From Pseudothermotoga elfii DSM 9442 = NBRC 107921 (GTDB taxonomy: Bacteria > Thermotogota > Thermotogae > Thermotogales > DSM-5069): a stretch of DNA of 64,000 nt. The position numbers were made by a program, and so were the translations under genes. Below, piece after piece: positions 24,961 through 33,707 of this stretch; position 1 is the stretch's first letter; every line of letters begins with the position of its first letter. Location of the stretch: positions 558,001-622,000 of the forward strand of contig NC_022792.1 in assembly GCF_000504085.1 (NCBI RefSeq), in the 5' to 3' direction. The notes under the pieces are model-generated. The model made no database searches. It was not told the DNA's origin and was given only the letters and a program-made list of their open reading frames with translations.

Positions 24961-26166
24961 ATGGTTACATTAATTGCGTTTGGAACGGGCGTTGCTATGG
25001 CATTTGCCATAGGAGCAAATGATGTTGCTAATTCTATGGCAACGGCAGTGGGAGCAAAAGCAATTACTCCGAAACAGGCTGTTTTGATAGCGTCTGTTTT
25101 GGAATTCTTGGGAGCAGTTTTATTTGGATCTCACGTGACCTCCACAATAACGAAGGGAATTGTCAAGGTAGATATTGTGAATGATCCAAATACTCTGATG
25201 ATAGGTGCTCTTGCGGCTCTTATCTCATCATCTGTTTGGGTTCTGGCGGCAACTTTCTGGGGTATGCCTGTTTCAACAACGCATTCCATTGTTGGCGGAA
25301 TGGCTGGTTTTGGAATAGCTGCTGGTGGATGGAATGCAATACACTGGGCAAAGATGGTATCCATTGCGATGAGCTGGGTGATTTCTCCTCTGCTTGGAGG
25401 ACTGCTTGCTTACGGAGTATTCAAATTAATATCACTTTTAGTGCTTCGTAGAGATAATCCTGTTCGAGCCGCCAAAAAAACCGGGCCTATAATAATCTGG
25501 GTCACATTTTTCATAATTGTGTACCTGTTTGCAGTTAAGACTGTGAAAATTGGTTATGGAAAAAGCTTCGTTTTCTCTTTTTCCGTTTCTGCACTGGCTA
25601 TGATCGCAGGTTATTTTCTTCTCAAAAGAAATTCTCAAAAACACAACGCGGATCCTTATGATTTCGTCGAGAACATGTTCAGACGACTTCAAGTTATGAC
25701 AAGCTGTTATGTGAGTTTTTCGCACGGTGCTAACGATGTTGCAAATGCGGTTGGCCCTGTGGTAGTCGTTTATTCTGTTATTAAGACAGGGATGGTCTCT
25801 TCACAAATACATACACCAATCTGGATACTTTTCCTTGGAGGCCTTGGAATTTCTATGGGCGTTCTATTTCTTGGATATAGAGTTATGAAAACCATTGGCA
25901 GTGATATAACCCCTCTGACCAATACGCGTGGCTTTTGTATAGATTTCTCTACAGCTTCTACCGTCTTAATGGCTTCGGTCCTTGGGTTCCCTGTTTCGAC
26001 AACACACATTGTTGTCGGGTCTGTGGTAGGTGTTGGAATGGCCCGCGGCATTGAGGTTGTCAACGTCGGGGTGTTGAAAAATATCGTGCTTTCGTGGCTT
26101 TTTACAGTTCCACTTGCCGCAGTATTTTCAGCGATTTTGTTCAAATTGTTCACGCTAATCATTTAA
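24961..26166 (+). CDS. pit: low-affinity inorganic phosphate transporter (PiT family)
   Basis: A 401-residue PiT-family permease with roughly ten helices and the internal duplication of the family: GANDVANSMATAVGAKAIT near residue 18 and SHGANDVANAVGPVV near 258. Each half also holds a PVSTTHSIVGG or PVSTTHIVVGS helix hairpin. PiT carriers move phosphate, or a divalent metal-phosphate complex, with a cation gradient. The upstream PhoU-like gene is the usual companion. ATG 24961 follows AAGGAGGA. Its end overlaps by 8 bases the end of the small membrane protein gene on the other strand. Confidence 0.92.
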   Translation: MVTLIAFGTGVAMAFAIGANDVANSMATAVGAKAITPKQAVLIASVLEFLGAVLFGSHVTSTITKGIVKVDIVNDPNTLMIGALAALISSSVWVLAATFWGMPVSTTHSIVGGMAGFGIAAGGWNAIHWAKMVSIAMSWVISPLLGGLLAYGVFKLISLLVLRRDNPVRAAKKTGPIIIWVTFFIIVYLFAVKTVKIGYGKSFVFSFSVSALAMIAGYFLLKRNSQKHNADPYDFVENMFRRLQVMTSCYVSFSHGANDVANAVGPVVVVYSVIKTGMVSSQIHTPIWILFLGGLGISMGVLFLGYRVMKTIGSDITPLTNTRGFCIDFSTASTVLMASVLGFPVSTTHIVVGSVVGVGMARGIEVVNVGVLKNIVLSWLFTVPLAAVFSAILFKLFTLII

Positions 26167-26476
26167 ATCTTTTTCTGTAGAAAATTGCCTGCAATAAACC
26201 GCATAATCCCATAATGATCGTTAGGTAATACGATGGTTCAGGCAATTCAAGTTTTGATATGCTGTACAATATCGAGAAAATTGAAAGCAAAAAAAGCAAT
26301 CCCCCACCGACCATTAAATGTGCGTTTATTTTATCAGAATCTTTTTCAGAAACTCCGAATAGGAGAACGGATGAAAAAATGAGTACGCAGATTGAGAACA
26401 TGGGGTCAATTTTTATAAGAAATGCAAAATTTATCAATGCGGCTATAAACTCAAGAATCAGAATGATTTTCTTCAC
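26159..26476 (-). CDS. small membrane protein downstream of feoB
   Basis: A 105-residue protein with four predicted transmembrane helices (IILILEFIAALINFAFLI, FSICVLIFSSVLLFGV, LMVGGGLLFLLSIFSIL, YYLTIIMGLCGLLQAIFY) and a basic C-terminus. I do not recognise the family. It starts at GTG 26476, overlapping the feoB stop by 4 bases (GTGA), so it is translated from the feo message and may assist iron uptake. It is not a FeoC: it has no winged-helix or cysteine features. Confidence 0.68.
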   Translation of the reverse strand: MKKIILILEFIAALINFAFLIKIDPMFSICVLIFSSVLLFGVSEKDSDKINAHLMVGGGLLFLLSIFSILYSISKLELPEPSYYLTIIMGLCGLLQAIFYRKRFK

Positions 26477-28392
26477 AGAAAGATTCCTCCAATTAATCTA
26501 ACAATATACGCCAGAAGATAGGCAATTGAAAAACTGTAAATTACTGAGATAAGAGCGTATTTCTTACCGAGTTCGCTTGATATCGAGCCAAGTGTGGCGA
26601 AACATGGTATATATGCCATTATGAAGATAAGCAGAGAGAATGCCGTTACTGAATCTATAGAATTTGCCAGAGCAATCCTGAATGATCCTTCATGACCAAA
26701 AAACATTCCAAAAGCTGAAACAATAACTTCTTTCGCTGCCACGCCGAAAATTAATGATGTACTTATTCTCCAGTCAAATCCAAGTGGCCTGAGAATGGTT
26801 TCAAGGAATTTTCCTATATACGAAGCAAAGGATTCTGATGGATTCATCGATGGAAAATACGAGAGTATCCACAGCAGGACCGATGCTACAAAAATTATGG
26901 TACCGGCTTTTATTAGAAAATGCTTTCCTCTGATCCATACGTACAGGGCAAGATTTTTGAACTTTGGCATTCGATATCTGGGAAGTTCGAGAATAAGGAA
27001 TCCCGGTTGACCTTTGAAAAGAATCTTGTTAAGCAGCACAGAACTTATAAGTGTCACAGCTATGCTCAAAAGATACACAATAAAAACTATCAATCCTTTA
27101 TTTTTGTCAAAAAAAATACTGGCGATTAAAAGATATACTGGTAGCCTTGCACTGCAGGATATAAAGGGAACTGACAAAACAGCGATTGTTCTTTCTCTTG
27201 AGTCAGATATACCACGTGTTGACATGATTGCCGGTACAGTGCACCCGAAACCAAGTAAAAAAGACATAAAAGATCTACCTGAGAGTTTCAATTTGTACAT
27301 GATCCTATCCACTACGAAAGCAGCTCTGGGGAGGTATCCTGAATCTTCCATTATACCAAGAATTAGAAACAAACCAAAAATATTTGGTATAAACACCAGA
27401 ACCGAGCCGATACCTGATATAATACCATCTGCCAAGAGTGAGGCTACAAGTCTGTTACCTATCGTATGCCTTAGAGTATCTGCTATCAGATTAAACGCAT
27501 TTTCTATCAAATCGGAAAGTGGTTGAACGATCTCGAAAGAGAAGGTAAATGTAATATACATAAGAGCTAAAAAAACGGGTATACCTGTGTATTTGTGTGT
27601 TAATACATGATCAAGCGCCTCACTTATACTGAACTTTTGTTGAGAAAAGTTCATCACTTCTTTTAAGATCAAATCTATATGCTTATATTTTTCCCGAGCA
27701 ATTTCTTCTCTCAATGCGCCAGCTTTTGATGATATTTCACCAATCAATTTTATTGTATCTGGATCTCCTTCGAGATATTTGATTGAAAGCCACCTGACCG
27801 GAAAAGTTCGTAGCTCAGGTTTGCTTTGGATACTTGATTCTATTTCCTCTATTTCATCTTCTATCTCTTTTTTGAGGGCGAACCTGACTGTTTTTTTCTG
27901 ATCTGCCGCGACTTTCACTATGCTGTCCAAAAGCTCGTTGATTCCTTCGCCAGTTACAGCACTTGTCAAAATAACGGGAACGCCAAGATGTTTTGATAAC
28001 TCTGACCTGTCAATGTGAATCCCACTTTTTTTTGCTTCATCTATAGCATTTACAACGAGAATAATTTTAACATCTAATTCTGCTGCTTCAAGGAAAAGAT
28101 ACAGCCCCTGCTTTAAAGAAAGGGAATCCGCGACAACAAGTAAAATATCCGGGGTGTTGTAGAGAAGGTAATCTCTTGCAATTTTCTCATCCAAACTGAA
28201 AGACGATAAACTGTATGTGCCGGGAAGATCAGTAAATGTAATCTGCATGCCTTTCCAATTTCTGATTCCCTCTTTGATGTCTACAGTCACACCTGCCCAG
28301 TTGGCTGTATATTGCCTTAATCCAGTCAAAGCATTGAATAGACTCGTTTTTCCAACATTTGGATTGCCACATAAAGCTACTCTCAAGCTCAT
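26473..28392 (-). CDS. feoB: ferrous iron transport protein B
   Basis: FeoB (639 residues) is the membrane part of ferrous iron uptake. The N-terminal G domain has GNPNVGKTSLFN (G1) and the switch/G2 region ANWAGVTVD, then DLPGTYSL (G3) and NAIDEA (G4 variant NxxD). A helical spacer follows (about 165-270). The membrane domain has the two gate regions, with the conserved cysteine in LGFGCTVPAIMSTRG and its partner region, and ends with a run of helices including MAYIPCFATLG. Its start overlaps the feoA stop by 4 bases. The protein is somewhat shorter than E. coli FeoB. Confidence 0.95.
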   Translation of the reverse strand: MSLRVALCGNPNVGKTSLFNALTGLRQYTANWAGVTVDIKEGIRNWKGMQITFTDLPGTYSLSSFSLDEKIARDYLLYNTPDILLVVADSLSLKQGLYLFLEAAELDVKIILVVNAIDEAKKSGIHIDRSELSKHLGVPVILTSAVTGEGINELLDSIVKVAADQKKTVRFALKKEIEDEIEEIESSIQSKPELRTFPVRWLSIKYLEGDPDTIKLIGEISSKAGALREEIAREKYKHIDLILKEVMNFSQQKFSISEALDHVLTHKYTGIPVFLALMYITFTFSFEIVQPLSDLIENAFNLIADTLRHTIGNRLVASLLADGIISGIGSVLVFIPNIFGLFLILGIMEDSGYLPRAAFVVDRIMYKLKLSGRSFMSFLLGFGCTVPAIMSTRGISDSRERTIAVLSVPFISCSARLPVYLLIASIFFDKNKGLIVFIVYLLSIAVTLISSVLLNKILFKGQPGFLILELPRYRMPKFKNLALYVWIRGKHFLIKAGTIIFVASVLLWILSYFPSMNPSESFASYIGKFLETILRPLGFDWRISTSLIFGVAAKEVIVSAFGMFFGHEGSFRIALANSIDSVTAFSLLIFIMAYIPCFATLGSISSELGKKYALISVIYSFSIAYLLAYIVRLIGGIFL

Positions 28393-28826
28393 TCTTCAAT
28401 CCTCCTGAGGATAATCCTGCCTGACATCCCACGACCAACCTGGAAAGTCCCTTTATTCGTTTTAATAAGAAAAGGTTTTATAACTTCAACAATTGAACCA
28501 TTTTCTACACCTATCTGCGCCATCTTATCTTTGAAAAATCTTCCACCTATTACATTTACTACACTGTAAATGCCCCTCGGAGCATTGGAAAGGTTAATAA
28601 GATTATCCTGTAATAGCACTTCTATCAAGTTTGCATCGTCATTTCTCAGTGTTATGAGTTTATCCATTATGTTATAAACACGAGGATCACCAAGAGGAGC
28701 AGCTCTTACGACCTTTACTGAAGCCCCGGGAATAAATCCAAGCGAAATCAGTCTTGCGCCGGCGGGGGAGTTATGTACAGATTTAATCGTTGCGAAAAAT
28801 CCAACAGGGACTTCTGATAAAGACAC
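28389..28826 (-). CDS. feoA: FeoA protein with two tandem FeoA domains
   Basis: A 145-residue protein made of two SH3-like FeoA domains. The first covers about residues 1-72 (LGFIPGASVKVVRAAPLGDP is the typical segment) and the second residues 76-145 (MAQIGVENGSIVEVIKPF and a C-terminal GMSGRIILRRI). Most FeoA proteins are single-domain, about 75-85 residues. FeoA is a cytoplasmic partner needed for FeoB activity. GTG 28826 follows GGGGGTGAAAAG. A Fur-like operator lies 13 bases upstream, so iron repression is likely. Confidence 0.88.
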   Translation of the reverse strand: MSLSEVPVGFFATIKSVHNSPAGARLISLGFIPGASVKVVRAAPLGDPRVYNIMDKLITLRNDDANLIEVLLQDNLINLSNAPRGIYSVVNVIGGRFFKDKMAQIGVENGSIVEVIKPFLIKTNKGTFQVGRGMSGRIILRRIEE

Positions 28827-28838
28827 CTTTTCACCCCC

Positions 28839-28861
28839 TTATTGAGATTCATTCTCAATAA
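28839..28861 (-). promoter_or_regulatory. Fur-like operator of feoAB
   Basis: A perfect inverted repeat of 9-base arms (TTATTGAGA and TCTCAATAA) around TTCAT. The core TGAGATTCATTCTCA at 28843-28857 fits the 7-1-7 Fur box pattern and differs by one base from the common Fur-type core TGAGAATCATTCTCA. It overlaps the predicted -10 box of feoA, the right position for an iron-dependent repressor. Confidence 0.72.
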
Positions 28862-28885
28862 TACCACTTTTATCTGAAAAATCAA
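28858..28885 (-). promoter_or_regulatory. predicted feoAB promoter
   Basis: Read on the minus strand: TTGATT at 28885-28880, a 16-base spacer, and TATTAT at 28863-28858. Transcription would start near 28851, inside the Fur-like palindrome. Confidence 0.6.
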
Positions 28886-28907
28886 GATTTTCAGTATATA
28901 TTTGCCT

Positions 28908-28937
28908 TTGCGAAATAATGAAATGATGGGATAAAAT
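28908..28937 (+). promoter_or_regulatory. possible uvrC promoter
   Basis: TTGCGA at 28908-28913, an 18-base spacer and TAAAAT at 28932-28937, about 20 bases before the uvrC start. It is divergent from the feo promoter. The boxes are moderate, so this is tentative. Confidence 0.4.
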
Positions 28938-28956
28938 ACTGTTGGGAGGTAATCAG

Positions 28957-30633
28957 GTGGATCTTCTCCACAAGGCGAAACTTGCACCGCTTTTGCCGGG
29001 AGTGTATATTTTTTATGGCAAAAACAAAGAATATATATATGTTGGTAAAGCTAAGCGACTCCGCAACAGGCTGCTTTCTTATTTTAACCGATCGAATGGA
29101 AAATACAGTAAAAAAATTCAGGCAATCGTGAATGAAGCAGAAGAACTGGATTATATAGTAGTTTCAAATGAAAGAGAGGCGCTTCTTCTGGAGGCAAATC
29201 TCATCTTCAATCATAAACCGAAATACAACGTAATGCTCAAGGATGCGGAATTCTATCCTTATATCGAGATAACGAAGGAGCTTTTTCCAGCCGTTCAGAT
29301 AGTAAGGATAAGATCTACCGGCGGTGAATATTTTGGACCATACACAGATGTGAAATTTGTTAAAGATTTAATAGACTGCCTTCAACAGGTTTATCAGTTC
29401 AGAACCTGTCGTAGAGATATGTCCAAATCGACAAAACCATGCATGGAATTCTATATGCATCGATGTGCTGCTCCATGTACAGGTGATTTAGAACCAGATA
29501 GCTATATAAACTCATCTATACAACCACTCAGGAGGGTTCTAAATGGCGACATATCTGAGACACTGGATCTGATAGAAGAAAAAATGAAAAAACACGCGAA
29601 AATGATGGATTTCGAAAATGCAGCAAAATATAGAGATCTTCTTGTTAAGTTTGAAAATGTAATGCAAAGACAGGGTGTTGTTCTGGAGCAGTGGAGAAAT
29701 CTGGATGTTATTGGAAGATTCAAAAATAGTTACGCTGTTTTGAGAATCAGAGGAGGCCATGTCGTTGGAAAGCTTTCATACGAGTTGGACTCAACGAAAT
29801 TAGAAGATTTTATATTTCATTATTATATGGTTGGTAAAAATGAGTTACCAGAAGCAGTGATTCTTGAAAGAAACATTAATTTTGATGCAGAAATCTATTT
29901 TGGTAGACCGAGAGACAAATTAGAAGAAGAGTTACTGCATAAAGCCAGAGAAAACGCTAAAAATCAGGCCTATACAAGCGGTTTGAGAAAAGATCTTTTG
30001 AACAAGATGGTAAAAGTTCTTAATTTGAACAGGTATCCTATGAAAATAGAAGGTTTTGACGTGTCGCATTTGCATGGAAAATTAACAGTCGCTTCTGTCG
30101 TGGTTTTCTTTGATGGCCTTCCACGTAAAAATGAATATAGGCATTACAGATTTAATTCTGACAGGATTGACGATTTTTTGACATTAAAAGAACTTGTCAA
30201 AAGAAGATATTCCAAGCACGAATTGCCAGATATGATTTTTGTAGATGGTGGCACTGGACAAATTAATGCCGTAGTAGAGGCATTGATGGAGATCGGAAAA
30301 GAATGCGACGTTGTGGGTTTAGCAAAGCAGAATGAGATTGTTTGTACACGTTTTGGTGAACTGATATTACCGTTTGACAGTCCTATTTTAAGGACGCTTG
30401 TGCGTATTAGAGATGAGGCCCACAGATTTGCAAATAGCTTCCATAGAAAACTGCGAAGAAAGAGTGCATTGAGTTCGATTCTTGATGAAATTCCAGGTAT
30501 TGGTCCGAAGAGAAAGAAAAAATTGATCGAAGCTTTTGGCAGTGTAAAAAATATCAGGTCAGCCACTTTACAAGAGATCGCTGAAGTACTTGGAAGTAGA
30601 AAATTAGCTGCTGAGATACTTTCGAGATTATGA
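28957..30633 (+). CDS. uvrC: excinuclease ABC subunit C
   Basis: UvrC (558 residues) makes both incisions in nucleotide excision repair. Domains in order: GIY-YIG nuclease (LPGVYIFYG, YVGKAKRLRNRL) at about 1-90; a cysteine-bearing linker (FRTCRRDMSKSTKPCMEFY, HRCAAPC); the UVR UvrB-binding motif (FENAAKYRDLL) near 208; an RNase H-like endonuclease (IEGFDVSHLHG, DMIFVDGGTGQINA, GLAKQNEIV) at about 355-490; and a C-terminal helix-hairpin-helix (LDEIPGIGPKRKKKL). The frame opens at TTG 28942, but GGGAGGT at 28944-28950 selects GTG 28957. Length is slightly below E. coli UvrC. Confidence 0.95.
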   Translation: MDLLHKAKLAPLLPGVYIFYGKNKEYIYVGKAKRLRNRLLSYFNRSNGKYSKKIQAIVNEAEELDYIVVSNEREALLLEANLIFNHKPKYNVMLKDAEFYPYIEITKELFPAVQIVRIRSTGGEYFGPYTDVKFVKDLIDCLQQVYQFRTCRRDMSKSTKPCMEFYMHRCAAPCTGDLEPDSYINSSIQPLRRVLNGDISETLDLIEEKMKKHAKMMDFENAAKYRDLLVKFENVMQRQGVVLEQWRNLDVIGRFKNSYAVLRIRGGHVVGKLSYELDSTKLEDFIFHYYMVGKNELPEAVILERNINFDAEIYFGRPRDKLEEELLHKARENAKNQAYTSGLRKDLLNKMVKVLNLNRYPMKIEGFDVSHLHGKLTVASVVVFFDGLPRKNEYRHYRFNSDRIDDFLTLKELVKRRYSKHELPDMIFVDGGTGQINAVVEALMEIGKECDVVGLAKQNEIVCTRFGELILPFDSPILRTLVRIRDEAHRFANSFHRKLRRKSALSSILDEIPGIGPKRKKKLIEAFGSVKNIRSATLQEIAEVLGSRKLAAEILSRL

Positions 30634-30646
30634 GGTGGTATTCAGT

Positions 30647-31099
30647 ATGAAAATAGCCAATTATCTGATCATGCTTCTGGGGATCTTTTGTGCTTCTATA
30701 GGTTTTCTGATGCTTTCAGTATATGGTGTTGCAGTCTATCTTTCACCAATGCTCGAGGAAATGTTAAATCTTACGATAAATACGTCAAAGTGGTTTTTAT
30801 TTGTTGTTCTTTTGACAATTTCTTCTGGTATCTGTATCAGTTATTACAGCTTGGCAAAGGCTAACAGGGATAATTATATGATATTTCTTTCATTTACTGT
30901 TATAGCAAATGGTTTTTCATTTTTTGTTCAGCTTTTCAGAATGGTGGTTCATGGAATTGCCTGGGTAGGAGTTGAACTTCTTGGCGAGCATGGAGATGTG
31001 AAAACCGTTCAGTATCTGTCGATAGGTTTTCTTTTGTTTACATTAGTTAATTTTGTACTCAGCTTGAGTATTTTGAGGGGAGAGAGAGTATCTCATTGA
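30647..31099 (+). CDS. hypothetical four-helix membrane protein
   Basis: A 150-residue membrane protein with four predicted helices (LIMLLGIFCASIGFLMLSVY, WFLFVVLLTISSGICISYY, FLSFTVIANGFSFFVQLF, YLSIGFLLFTLVNFVLSL). No family is recognised. The frame opens at 30635, but the GAGGTGG at 30632-30638 overlaps that and points to ATG 30647. It lies between uvrC and tmcAL, overlapping the latter by 4 bases, so it is part of that operon without giving a hint of function. Confidence 0.7.
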   Translation: MKIANYLIMLLGIFCASIGFLMLSVYGVAVYLSPMLEEMLNLTINTSKWFLFVVLLTISSGICISYYSLAKANRDNYMIFLSFTVIANGFSFFVQLFRMVVHGIAWVGVELLGEHGDVKTVQYLSIGFLLFTLVNFVLSLSILRGERVSH

Positions 31100-32382
31100 G
31101 AGTTTTAGGAATTATTGTTGAGTACAATCCATTTCACAACGGGCATCTTTATCATTTGCGAAAAGCGAAAGAACTGGTAAAACCAGATTATACAGTTGCC
31201 GTTATGAGTGGCAGCTTTTGTCAGAGGGGAGAGCCGGCTATAATTGACAAGTTTTCTAGAGCTGAGATAGCACTTCAGAATGGTGTTGATGTTGTATTTG
31301 AGTTGCCTTTTGTCTATGCTCTGCAGGATGCCGGGGGATTTGCAAAAGGTGCGGTCTGGTTACTTGAAAAAATGAATGTTGTCACAGACCTGGTTTTTGG
31401 TAGTGAATCAGGAAATCTCAGCTTTCTCAACAAAATAGCTGATGTTATGATAAATCAGCCCTATCCTTTTCCGGAAATTATGAAAGAAGAATTGAAAAAA
31501 GGTTATTCATTCCCAAATGCAAGAAAATATGCACTGATGAAATATTTTGAACGAACTGGGGAGATGAATCCTCGAGAAGTGCTTAAAATAGAAAAGTCCA
31601 ATGATATACTTGGCGTGGAATATGTGAGATCTCTGAAAGAACTTGGTAGCAAGATAAATGTGCAACTAATAAAAAGAGTTGGAGCAGATGAAAAAGATAA
31701 AGTTTTTAAAGGTAAATTCCCAAGCGCCACATCGGTGAGAAATATGATTTTTAAAGGGGACTGGTCAGGCGTCAGTCGTGCTGTGCCAGACAGCAGCCTT
31801 CAGATTATTTCCAGAGAGCTCAACGAAGGTCGAGGACCAGTTACTTTATCGCAACTTGAAGAGATTTTGTTAGCAAAACTCAGACTTTCTTCTAAAAAAG
31901 AGCTTCAGATGCTGTATGGTTTTAGCGAAGGTATTGATGTGAGGTTCTCAAATTGTGCTTTGAAAACTGGTGATCTTGAAGAATTTTTCAATTGTGTTAA
32001 AGCAAAACGTTTCACAATGAGCAAGATCAGAAGATTGTCGCTTTATGCCCTCTTTGAGTTAAAGCAGGATTTAATTGTTCAGTGCAATGAGAAGGGGCCA
32101 CAGTATCTCAGAGTTCTGGGCTTCACAAACAATGGCAGGAAACTTCTGTCCATAGTAAAGAGGAAGGCATCAGTGCCAGTAGTATCAGTATGTTCGCTTT
32201 ACAAAAAAATACTCTCGAAAGCTCTGAAAAATAAAGAAGGAAGATTCGAGGTTGATGAAAAATTGTTCGAACACCAGTTGCGTTTGGATATCAAATCCAC
32301 TTCTATTCACTCGCTTCTTTTTCCATCTAAAAGCGAAAGAAACGGAGAGAGAGATTTTAGAATCCCTCCCATCATGGTTTAG
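31096..32382 (+). CDS. tmcAL: tRNA(Met) cytidine acetate ligase
   Basis: A 428-residue protein of the YlbM/DUF795 family, shown in Bacillus to be TmcAL, which forms N4-acetylcytidine at the wobble base of elongator tRNA-Met using acetate and ATP. The nucleotidyltransferase-like N-terminus has GIIVEYNPFHNGHLYHL (the HxGH-type ATP site), VAVMSGSFCQRGEPA, then ELPFVYALQDAGGFA and FGSESG, and the later FPSATSVRNMI. It starts at TTG 31096 with GGGGAGAGAGAG upstream. It converges with the peroxiredoxin gene after 16 bases. Confidence 0.88.
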   Translation: MRVLGIIVEYNPFHNGHLYHLRKAKELVKPDYTVAVMSGSFCQRGEPAIIDKFSRAEIALQNGVDVVFELPFVYALQDAGGFAKGAVWLLEKMNVVTDLVFGSESGNLSFLNKIADVMINQPYPFPEIMKEELKKGYSFPNARKYALMKYFERTGEMNPREVLKIEKSNDILGVEYVRSLKELGSKINVQLIKRVGADEKDKVFKGKFPSATSVRNMIFKGDWSGVSRAVPDSSLQIISRELNEGRGPVTLSQLEEILLAKLRLSSKKELQMLYGFSEGIDVRFSNCALKTGDLEEFFNCVKAKRFTMSKIRRLSLYALFELKQDLIVQCNEKGPQYLRVLGFTNNGRKLLSIVKRKASVPVVSVCSLYKKILSKALKNKEGRFEVDEKLFEHQLRLDIKSTSIHSLLFPSKSERNGERDFRIPPIMV

Positions 32383-32398
32383 TAAAAAGTAAAATGTA

Positions 32399-32848
32399 TT
32401 ATTTCTTAAGAAAACCAATCAATTCTTCGATATCTGGTAGTTCTTCTATTGGATAGATTTTATAAAAGATTACTACCTTGTTTTCATCCAGAATAACATT
32501 GGCTCGTTCTGAAAAGCCATCTTTTTCTCGAAACAAACCGAATGATTTTGCGATTTCGCCATGTGGCCAGAAATCAGTAATCAGGGGCAATTTTTTAATA
32601 TTTAAAGACTCCGCCCATGCTTTTTTGCTGGGAAGTGGATCGACACTTACTCCGAAGGGAGCAACATTCAATTTGGCAAAAACGTCGTATTTTTCTTCAA
32701 TTGAAAGCATTTGTTTGCTGCAGATAGATGTCCATGCAAGCGGATGAAAAGAAAGGAGCACCTTCTTTTGCAAATGATAAAGTTTTTCTATTTTTCCGTT
32801 ATGGTCTTTTAGCGATAAATTATCAATTTTTTTCCCCAAAAATTCCAT
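32399..32848 (-). CDS. peroxiredoxin (AhpC/TSA family)
   Basis: A 149-residue thioredoxin-fold peroxidase. The peroxidatic Cys is in LAWTSICSKQM near residue 43 (TxxC form; the usual preceding Pro is in HPLAW), and the conserved Arg is probably that of SERANVILDE. No second Cys is evident elsewhere, so it may be a 1-Cys (AhpE/Bcp-like) enzyme. It removes peroxides with an external thiol donor. ATG 32848 follows GGGGTTGAT. It starts 4 bases after the korB stop and so is likely made with the oxygen-sensitive ferredoxin oxidoreductase. Confidence 0.82.
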   Translation of the reverse strand: MEFLGKKIDNLSLKDHNGKIEKLYHLQKKVLLSFHPLAWTSICSKQMLSIEEKYDVFAKLNVAPFGVSVDPLPSKKAWAESLNIKKLPLITDFWPHGEIAKSFGLFREKDGFSERANVILDENKVVIFYKIYPIEELPDIEELIGFLKK

Positions 32849-32852
32849 TTTA

Positions 32853-33707
32853 TCAACCCCTTCTGATATCTAAAATTTCCTTTATTTTTGCAAGATCGTG
32901 TTTTCTTTTAAAAATTGCATCCCTGTTTTTAGAATAAATTGGTAATTGCTCTTCAAAAGTAGGTTTTTCCTGTTTGTAAAATATTCCCAGTGGTAGGGGG
33001 TCTACTTCTATTGCTTTCGCAAAAGCGGCAGATATATCCGAAGGATTGTGGTTTTTGAAATAATATGTGTGCTCCTTAAACCATTTATATGTATTTATTT
33101 TGTTAAAAGTGACACATGGTTGAAGAATATCAACAATGGCCAGTCCTTTATGAGTAATAGCCTGTTTGATTATTTCTTTTGTTTGCTCTGTGTCTGCACA
33201 GTACGCCCTTGCAACAAAAGATGCTCTCTGAGAAATTGCCAGAGATATAGGATTTATTGGATCAGATATTGTTCCCTGAATCTGCACAGGTGTTGTGAAT
33301 CCTTTTGGGCTTGTAGGAGAAGCTTGCCCTTTAGTCAAACCATATACCATATTGTTGTGAATCAAGACTGTTATATCAGGATTTCTTCTTATTGTGTGTA
33401 ACAGGTGGTTACCCCCTTCACCGTACATACATCCATCCCCACTTTCAGCTATTACTATTAAATCGGGGTTACAGGCTTTTATTGCGGTTGCTACAGGTAA
33501 ACTTCTTCCGTGAAGCCCGTTAAAATAATTACACTTTATGTACTGAGGTGCTTTCGCTGCCTGTCCTATTCCTGAAACTATTACCAGTTTTTCTGGAGGG
33601 ATATTTAATTCCTGGAGAGTCTTTCTCAGTATATCATGTATAGCGTAGTTACCACACCCTGGGCACCAGGCAATGTCGATATTTGGAATATTATATTCTG
33701 TATTCAT
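32853..33707 (-). CDS. korB: 2-oxoacid:ferredoxin oxidoreductase, beta subunit
   Basis: A 284-residue TPP-binding beta subunit. It has IAWCPGCGNYAIHD at the start (CxxC cluster ligands), GIGQAAKAPQY, the TPP/Mg motif GDGCMYGEGGNHLLH near residue 93 with NNMVYGLTKGQASPTSP, and further cysteines in CVTFNK. These enzymes oxidise 2-oxoglutarate or other 2-oxoacids to acyl-CoA with reduction of ferredoxin. The two-subunit layout with a fused alpha is the common Kor/Oor form. It overlaps the alpha gene by 4 bases; GGAGGGAGAAGT precedes ATG 33707. Confidence 0.88.
   Translation of the reverse strand: MNTEYNIPNIDIAWCPGCGNYAIHDILRKTLQELNIPPEKLVIVSGIGQAAKAPQYIKCNYFNGLHGRSLPVATAIKACNPDLIVIAESGDGCMYGEGGNHLLHTIRRNPDITVLIHNNMVYGLTKGQASPTSPKGFTTPVQIQGTISDPINPISLAISQRASFVARAYCADTEQTKEIIKQAITHKGLAIVDILQPCVTFNKINTYKWFKEHTYYFKNHNPSDISAAFAKAIEVDPLPLGIFYKQEKPTFEEQLPIYSKNRDAIFKRKHDLAKIKEILDIRRG

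Noticed and set aside
27014-27526. 170-codon open frame on the plus strand opposite feoB
   Set aside because: It lies wholly inside the well-supported feoB gene in antisense, has no ribosome site, and its translation resembles nothing.
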